A DNA stretch of 64,000 nt from contig NC_052487.1 in NCBI RefSeq assembly GCF_009730915.1, forward strand, positions 2,480,001-2,544,000, written 5' to 3'. The notes under the pieces were generated by a model, which was not told where the DNA came from, made no database searches, and saw only the letters and a list, made by a program, of their open reading frames with translations. Origin of the DNA: Dioscorea cayenensis subsp. rotundata. Its lineage: Eukaryota > Streptophyta > Magnoliopsida > Dioscoreales > Dioscoreaceae. Shown one piece after another: positions 58,101 through 64,000 of this stretch. The position numbers and the translations under genes were made by a program. Within the stretch, counting starts at the first letter, position 1, and the number at the start of each line of letters is the position of its first letter.

Positions 58101-59078
58101 TCTGATAACCCCGCGCGTGCATCGCACGTGTACCACCCTTTGTTCGATCCCCTCAAAATGAGCCCCTGTTGTCTCTTCCTTGCTGGATCGCTCTTCTGTT
58201 CTCCGACACCACAAAGCATCAAGAATTCGATCCCTTTTCCAAACGAACTGGTAATCCTCTTGCCCTTTTGATTGTCCTCTTTCCTTCTTCAATTGAAGCA
58301 CCGTTCTAGGTTTTCGTTTCTATGGATTGTTGGAGTTATTCGTCTTTTTTTTAGTTATTATTTAATTTTTTTTTTCAGTTATTATGTGTGTGTGTGTGTG
58401 TGTGTGTGTGTTTTTTCAGCAATTGTATCCGAAGATGGAACAAATTAGTGATCTTTATTAATCTTATTGCTTAAATCTTGTTGTTTCTTGTCTGGTCGTT
58501 GAGCTAGGGTTTTGATTCATAGCAATGAATTCTGTTGACCGAAGAGTTGAGACTTCACAAAAAAAAAAAGAAAAAAAGAAAAAAAAGAAGGTTTTTTTTA
58601 GTAAGGAGTACTGGTGATGTGCTTCTTCATTGAATGATTTTAGCTTCTTGATAATGGCCCTGATGTTATCCATAGTTTTGTTATCATAAAATATTTATGT
58701 TTTTTATTTTGGACATGTAATTTGCTATGAATGTTAGTTTGTAATGTGTGGTCTGAGACTAGGTTGGAATTTTTTCTTCTTTTAATTTTTAAAATAGATG
58801 ACATGACCTTTTTTTAATTTTTCAATTGTCATTGTCATCATCATTATTATTGCAATGCATTATTTGCATTCAATGGGCTTATCTTGTCGTAAGTTCGATT
58901 GCTTTTTCATTCTTCATGTTTTTTGGCTGCACAATGTTCACTATTTTCAATTATGATTTTGCATTTGGTTTTGACTTCTTGGAATGCTTTATATATATTT
59001 GGCATTATAATATCTTGATGAATTTTTGTGTTTCAGATTATTTGGTGATTGTTAGTTATTTAGTTCTGATAGATTTAT
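58100..59078 (+). other. 5' UTR with leader intron of the KH-domain gene
   Basis: A leader exon (start uncertain, ending at 58250, CGAACTG|GTAATC) joins to 59037 after TTTCAG. The intron of 786 bp holds (TG)n at 58386-58410 and an A-rich run near 58560. The untranslated part of the second exon is 42 bases. Confidence 0.6.
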
Positions 59079-62000
59079 ATGGATGATGAGAGGTCATATG
59101 CTTATGGCCATGGGAAATCTGTTGGTCATAAGAGAAGATCTTCCTTCCAGTTTGATAATGGAAAACACAAGCGTCAGAACTTCAGCCATGATTCAGTGAC
59201 TTCTAAACCTATTGATACCATATATCGCATTCTCTGCCCTGCAAAGAGGATTGGTAGTGTTCTTGGGAAAGGGGGAGACATCATCAATGCTCTTAGAGAG
59301 GAGACCCATGCAAAGATTAGGGTTGCTGATGCCATTCCTGGTTTTGAGGAGAGAGTAATTATTATCTTTAGCTACCTGTCAAAGGAATCTGAATATAATG
59401 ACTCTGATCCGGAGCCTGACAATGGTTATCCAGCTGAGGAGGAACGTGAGGAAATGCGGCCAGATTGTCCAGCCCAGGATGCTCTTTTGAAAGTCCATGA
59501 TAGAATCACTGCTGATGATTACATCCGTGGTGGAGTGTTGCATGAGAAAGCTGAACGTGATCATGAGGATGTCATTGCACGCATTCTAGTTCCTAATAAT
59601 CAAGTTGGGTGCCTTCTTGGTAAGGGCGGAACTGTGATTCAGAAACTGCGAAGTGAAACGAGAGCTAGCATTCGCATTTTGCCTGCGGAACACCTCCCAC
59701 CATGTGCTATGCGCACTGATGAACTTGTGCAGGTAATGCTTTCTTTATCTGAATATTTTAAAAGTACCTTTGCCTCTGAAATTGTTCTTCATATGAAGAA
59801 CAGATTTAACACTTGAACTTTTGGAAATTTTGCTCAGTTGGAAATGATATGATGACAATGTTTTCATCTGCCTGCTAGAGAATTTTATTTGTGCTTAACA
59901 TTGCCAAAAGATAGTCGTTAAAATATTGTTCCAAGAATTTTGGTCTGTTCACCATCAAGCTCAGTTGAACATACCAACACCATTCATTTTTACTGCCTCG
60001 ATGATGATCAATATCAAAAGCCTTTTATCATCTTAGTTTTGTGAAGCCCTATTAGTCTGGCATTTATCTTTAGGTTATTAAATCCGTAAGCATGATTCAT
60101 TTTGTTGAATTTTTACCAACATTTTCACAGCCATTTATTTTGCTTTGCATTAGTACTAACTTTGATCTTGCTACAATTAGATGAATTCTAAACAAGTGAA
60201 GCATTTTTTTTGTAGCCTCTCATAATTAGTTAATATGTTTTCTTTTTCCATTTGTCCTCTAATGCATTTAACTGAAAACTTGTATATTTGGATTGATGCT
60301 GCAATTATATCCATGTGCAGGTTATGGAGTCTTGTTACTTTTTCCCTTCTAAGAAATTTATGTTTGGATTATACTTTTCAGATTTCTGGAATTCCACATG
60401 TTGTGAAGAGGGCTTTGTATGAAATATCTTCTCTTTTGCATAGGCATCCTCGCAAGGAGAACCCTTCTCTAGAAGATCTTATATTCGCCAGTACCAATGG
60501 GTTGTATACACCTGGTCCCTCGTTGCCGCCTTCAATGTCTCAGGGAAATCAAGGATGGTCTCACAAACATCCTGGTCTGCATGAGATGCCAATGCCTCGG
60601 TTTGGTGGATTTATGAATAAATCACCAGGATATGCTCCAGGTGGTTATGATAACGGTCACGCTAGAGATAGTCATGATTTATCAGATGAATTCTCCATGA
60701 GGATTTTGTGTGCCACTGAGAAGATTGGTGGGCTAATTGGTAAGGGTGGTGTGAATGTCAGGCAATTAGAGCAACATACAGGAGCTCACATTCAAGTTGA
60801 AGATACTGGTCCAGAGGCAGATGAGCGTGTGGTTCTTATTTCTTCAAAAGAGGTAAGTATTCCTAGATTATACCTGTTATTGATACTTTGTAGGTGCCCA
60901 CACTTTTGTTTGTTTAAGACGGCAATGCAAATAACTAATGTATTACTTATACCCAGGCTTCTTGGGATAGAAATTCCCCGACAATCGTTGCTATTCTTCA
61001 ACTTCAGGATAAGATAGGTGCAACATCTGAAAAGGGCACCATCACAACAAGGCTTTTGGTTCCCTCAAGCAAAGTTGGTTGCCTTCTTGGACAAGGTGGC
61101 AACATCATTACTGAGATGAGAATGAGGACCCATGCAGATATTCGAGTTTACTCCAAGAATGATAAACCAAAGTATATACCTTCAAATGAAGAGCTTGTGC
61201 AGGTGATGTATACCGCATTCTTTGGTGCCAGTCCACATTTCTATCCAATTGTTGATGCCATTTATAATTCCTTTCTGCTGGTTCTGTTATTATGTATTTT
61301 GGTTAAAGTGTTCATGCTTTGCACTGAGCATTTGACTTGGGCTAACACAGATATCTGGAACAAATAGTGTAGCAAAGGAGGCCCTAATAGAGATAGCGTC
61401 CAGGCTTAGAGAGAGAACCCTGAGGAGTTCCACAAATCCTGTACCTCATGGCTCTTTTCATAGAGGTGCTGATTTTGATGATTTTGATTCCAGAGTAATT
61501 CCATCATCCACTATGGTTAGGCCAAGGAACACTTCCAGCTATCGACTTCCCAAGGTACGAGTAGATACTCTGCTTTTAAATGACTAATACTGTTAGATGA
61601 CATATCAGTTATGCATGTTTCTTTTGGAAACTGTATATTCATCTCTACATAATCTCTTTGCTTAATTTTATGAATATATAATGTGTATTGTGCTCTAGTT
61701 GAGTTGTGATATTCATAAAAAAAATATAATCATGTAATGTTGCTAGGGTTTTAATTTGTTCATTTTTTTTTTAAAAATCATGTAACTTGCCTAGATTTCC
61801 TCATTTTCATGTAATGGATATCCAATCACTCATAATTTTTCTAATGGTTTGGTATCAAAATATGTTTGATCCTCACAACCATATTTCTTGCTTGTCCATA
61901 GTTTTTTATTTTGGCTATTTGTTAGCAGAAATAGTGACTAACAATCTAGTATGAGATGAGTGCTTGAGTGCTTTTTCCTACCAAATGTTGACTTAACACC

Positions 62001-64000
62001 TTCTGGCATAAGATGACCTATGAGATCTTTTTTGTTTGTTTCCATGATCTTTATGGCTATTTTGGTAACCTGAATTACCGAGTTGAAAGTCATAGATTGA
62101 TTGATTATTTGGAGAGCACATAACAAATTGTAGGAATGGAATATTGCTTTATAAGATTTGATATTGCTTTAACTGTTTAATGGCTCGTTCGTGAGTTATG
62201 TTTTCAATCATATGATATTGGCATTGGTAGAAGTAGAAATTTACGATATGTAGGCTCTATCATCCAAGATGACGGGGAACTTGTAGAAGACATCACAAAT
62301 AGAATTAAAGTAGGATAGGTAAAATGGAAGGAAGCTTTTGGAGTTTTATTTGATTGTAAAATATCTCTTAGATTGAAAGGTACATTTTATAGAATGGTTA
62401 TTACACTAGCGATGATGTATGGGTCAAAATGTTGGGCTATTAAAAATCAACATACTTAAGATGAGCGTGATTGAGATGATAATGTTGAAATGGATGTTAG
62501 GCGTTAATTAGGATAGACTGATTAAGGAATGAAGTTATCCGAAATATATTAGGAGTGGCACCTATTAGTGACAAGTTATGAGAGAATCGTTTAAGATGGT
62601 ATGGAGATGCCCTAAGGCAACCAGTAGATACCCCATAAAGATAGTGGAAGCGCTTTAGGTGGAGTGTCGGAAAAAAAGATAGAGGTAGACCTAAACGAGG
62701 TGCAATAAAAACTTTATGTAAGGATATGTTTGCTCTTGCTTTATTTTGTCTCTTGGATTTTCGTAGAACATCATTCAAGGGAAAGATTCATGTAGCCGAC
62801 CACTATTAGTTGGGACTAACGGTTATTGTTGTTGTTATTCCAGTCCTCTCATGCTGAATGTAGTTATAATTCATTTGTCTAGTCAGGAGCCACTCTGAAT
62901 TCAGAACTAATTTTTTTTAGAGGGATTCTGGGCTGCCATATGAATTTCATGAGCGTCCTGGTTCGCTGACACGTGCTGGGTATCCTGGACCTATGGGCGT
63001 GGCTGGGTATCAGAGTTCTGTGAGTGCTGATGGGTATAGAAGTCCTGCCAGTGTATCCAGGTATGCTGGTCCAGCGAGTTCGGTGGGGTATGGTCCTTCA
63101 GGTGCTGCTGGTTACCTGAGTTCTGTGAGTGCTGATGAGCGTCCAGGCCCTGCTAATGTATCTGCATACCCTGGGCCTGCAAATGCCACCAGGTACTCTG
63201 ATCCTGCAAGTGCCACCTGGTACCCTGATCCTGTAAGTGGTGCCAAGTACCCTGATCCTGCAAGTGCCACCTGGTACCCTGATCCTGTAAGTGGTGCCAA
63301 GTACCCTGATCCTGCAAATGCGGCTCGGTACCCTGGTCTGCCAAGTGGAGCTGGATATCATAATGCACCAATTCCTACTGCATATGATGGACCTTTGAGG
63401 AGCACCACCAGGTTGGTTAACTTCTACCATGCAATTAGAACTCTTTTCTGATTTAAGTGTTTTGTGATTGCCCTTCGGTGCATCATCCCAGGTACTCTAC
63501 TATGAACAATTCTGTGGAGATTAAAATTCCTATGGGTGTTGCACCTACGGTTCTTGGAGTGGGTGGGAGCAATATTTCAGAAATCTCTCAGGTAGACGAT
63601 TTATATGTATTTATTGAATGAAAAATTTATTAGTCAGACAAAACGTTAAATGGATAAAGAATGAAGGTGTTCATGACATATATCTAATTCCTAACCGTAG
63701 GTCCGTAACCAAACCATTTTAGCTAGAGAAAATTCAAGTGAGTCATGTTTAACAGCTATAAACAATACTTCTTTCCTCATTCTATTGGAAAGTACATCTT
63801 TTTATTATCTGCTAACTGAAAAACACCCTCTAAGAGGCTCATGTTGTAATTTGTTTAATTCTAATGTTACATTATCAGTAAAAATAATAGCTAAGTCCTT
63901 TTGTGATATCTGTTTTACTTATAGATATCTGGAGCGAGAGTGCAATTACGGGAACCACTTTCTGGTGCATCTGAGTGTGTTATTGAGATATGTGGTTCCT
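59079..64000 (+). CDS. Five-KH-domain RNA-binding protein (HEN4/RCF3-like), 3' end missing
   Basis: The model is join(59079-59732, 60382-60852, 60957-61202, 61351-61554, 62921-63411, 63492-63591, 63925->64000), with 722 complete codons plus about 25 in the last visible exon, all GT-AG and in frame. KH proteins of this plant group bind RNA in the nucleus and affect splicing, 3' processing or stress and flower gene expression. KH domains by GxxG loop: GKGG in KH1 (63-66, ILCPAKRIGSVLGKGG); GKGG in KH2 (ILVPNNQVGCLLGKGG); GKGG in KH3 (ILCATEKIGGLIGKGG); GQGG in KH4 (LLVPSSKVGCLLGQGG); and GVGG in KH5 (IPMGVAPTVLGVGG), which is interrupted by the intron at 63592. A Gly/Pro/Tyr-rich low-complexity region lies between KH4 and KH5. 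The closest named type is At4g18375/HEN4; the assignment among paralogues is uncertain. Confidence 0.92.
62215..62825 (+). pseudogene. RTE-type LINE 3' tail in intron of the KH gene
   Basis: Sense-strand reading with frame breaks gives YVGSIIQDDGELVEDITNRI, VKWKEAFGVLFDCKISLRLK, GTFYRMVITLAMMYGSKCWA, LRWYGDALRQPVDTP, DRGRPKRGAIKTLCKDM and a final ADHY.LGLTVIVVV. This is the C-terminal end of plant RTE-clade reverse transcriptase ORFs (YLGS.I..DG, W...Y..ECW, R..GH..RRP, RGRPK..W). The GTTGTTGTTA at about 62826-62837 fits the short simple-repeat tails of RTE elements. It lies in the same orientation as the host gene. Confidence 0.85.
63201..63308 (+). repeat. Perfect 54-bp tandem duplication in KH-gene exon 5
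   Basis: 63201-63254 and 63255-63308 are identical by eye. Each unit encodes 18 residues (DPASATWYPDPVSGAKYP). It lies within a wider array of imperfect YPDPA/YPGPA-type repeats (about 63000-63350). The frame stays open. Confidence 0.92.

Noticed and set aside
63098-63430. Long minus-strand frames with repeats
   Set aside because: Antisense shadows of the tandem repeat in the KH-gene exon.
1-64000. CRISPR arrays, bacterial operons, organelle DNA insertions, rRNA or tRNA genes
   Set aside because: Looked for and not seen. The window has plant introns and plant transposons throughout, and no organelle-like gene order was recognised.

Overview
This window is nuclear DNA of a flowering plant. 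It is AT-rich and dense in (TA)n tracts, its genes carry GT-AG introns, and its repeats are plant-type Ty1/copia, LINE, SINE and MITE elements. Several short genes (the NIMIN-like gene at 16.2 kb, the first exon at 31.5 kb, the LBD gene at 45-46 kb) are markedly GC-rich at their 5' ends. That fits a monocot with an AT-rich genome (a Dioscorea-like lineage is one possibility), but the species cannot be read from the sequence alone.

Layout. 0-5.9 kb: no gene; degenerate tandem duplications, a short hAT-like MITE and two copies of an LTR-like repeat. 5.9-11.2 kb: a complete but coding-dead Ty1/copia retrotransposon with short LTRs and a perfect 5-bp target duplication (CAAAT). 11.5-17.5 kb: three NIMIN-like genes (NPR1-interacting, salicylate-pathway repressors), one on the minus strand and two in tandem on the plus strand, with TGACG/TGACGTCA (TGA bZIP) motifs in their upstream regions. 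17.8-19.1 kb: a fold-back, MULE-like element with ~510-bp arms and a 9-bp target duplication. 19-31 kb: gene-poor; copia gag relic, Harbinger-like and hAT-like MITEs, three tRNA-derived SINEs (one split by a MITE), and a ~650-bp segmental duplication.

31-46 kb: a two-exon gene for a conserved plant protein of unknown role (minus), a five-exon manganese-type CDF transporter (MTP9/10 group, plus), a 5'-truncated LINE fragment (minus), a three-exon DUF1218 membrane protein gene (plus) and a two-exon class II LOB-domain transcription factor gene (minus). 46-50 kb: MITEs, a SINE and AT-rich spacer. 50.4-57.2 kb: a PUB4-type U-box/ARM E3 ligase gene with a leader intron, nested tandem repeats in that intron, and a transposon directly before one splice acceptor. 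58-64 kb: a multi-exon gene for a five-KH-domain RNA-binding protein that runs off the right edge; an RTE-type LINE tail lies in one of its introns.

The genes are ordinary single plant loci and do not form one pathway. The clearest local system is the NIMIN cluster: paralogous small repressors with NPR1-binding-type motifs and EAR repression motifs, sitting under TGA-factor-type sites, the architecture expected for salicylic-acid feedback control. All splice models were built by eye from GT-AG sites and reading-frame continuity. Copy boundaries of old repeats are approximate.
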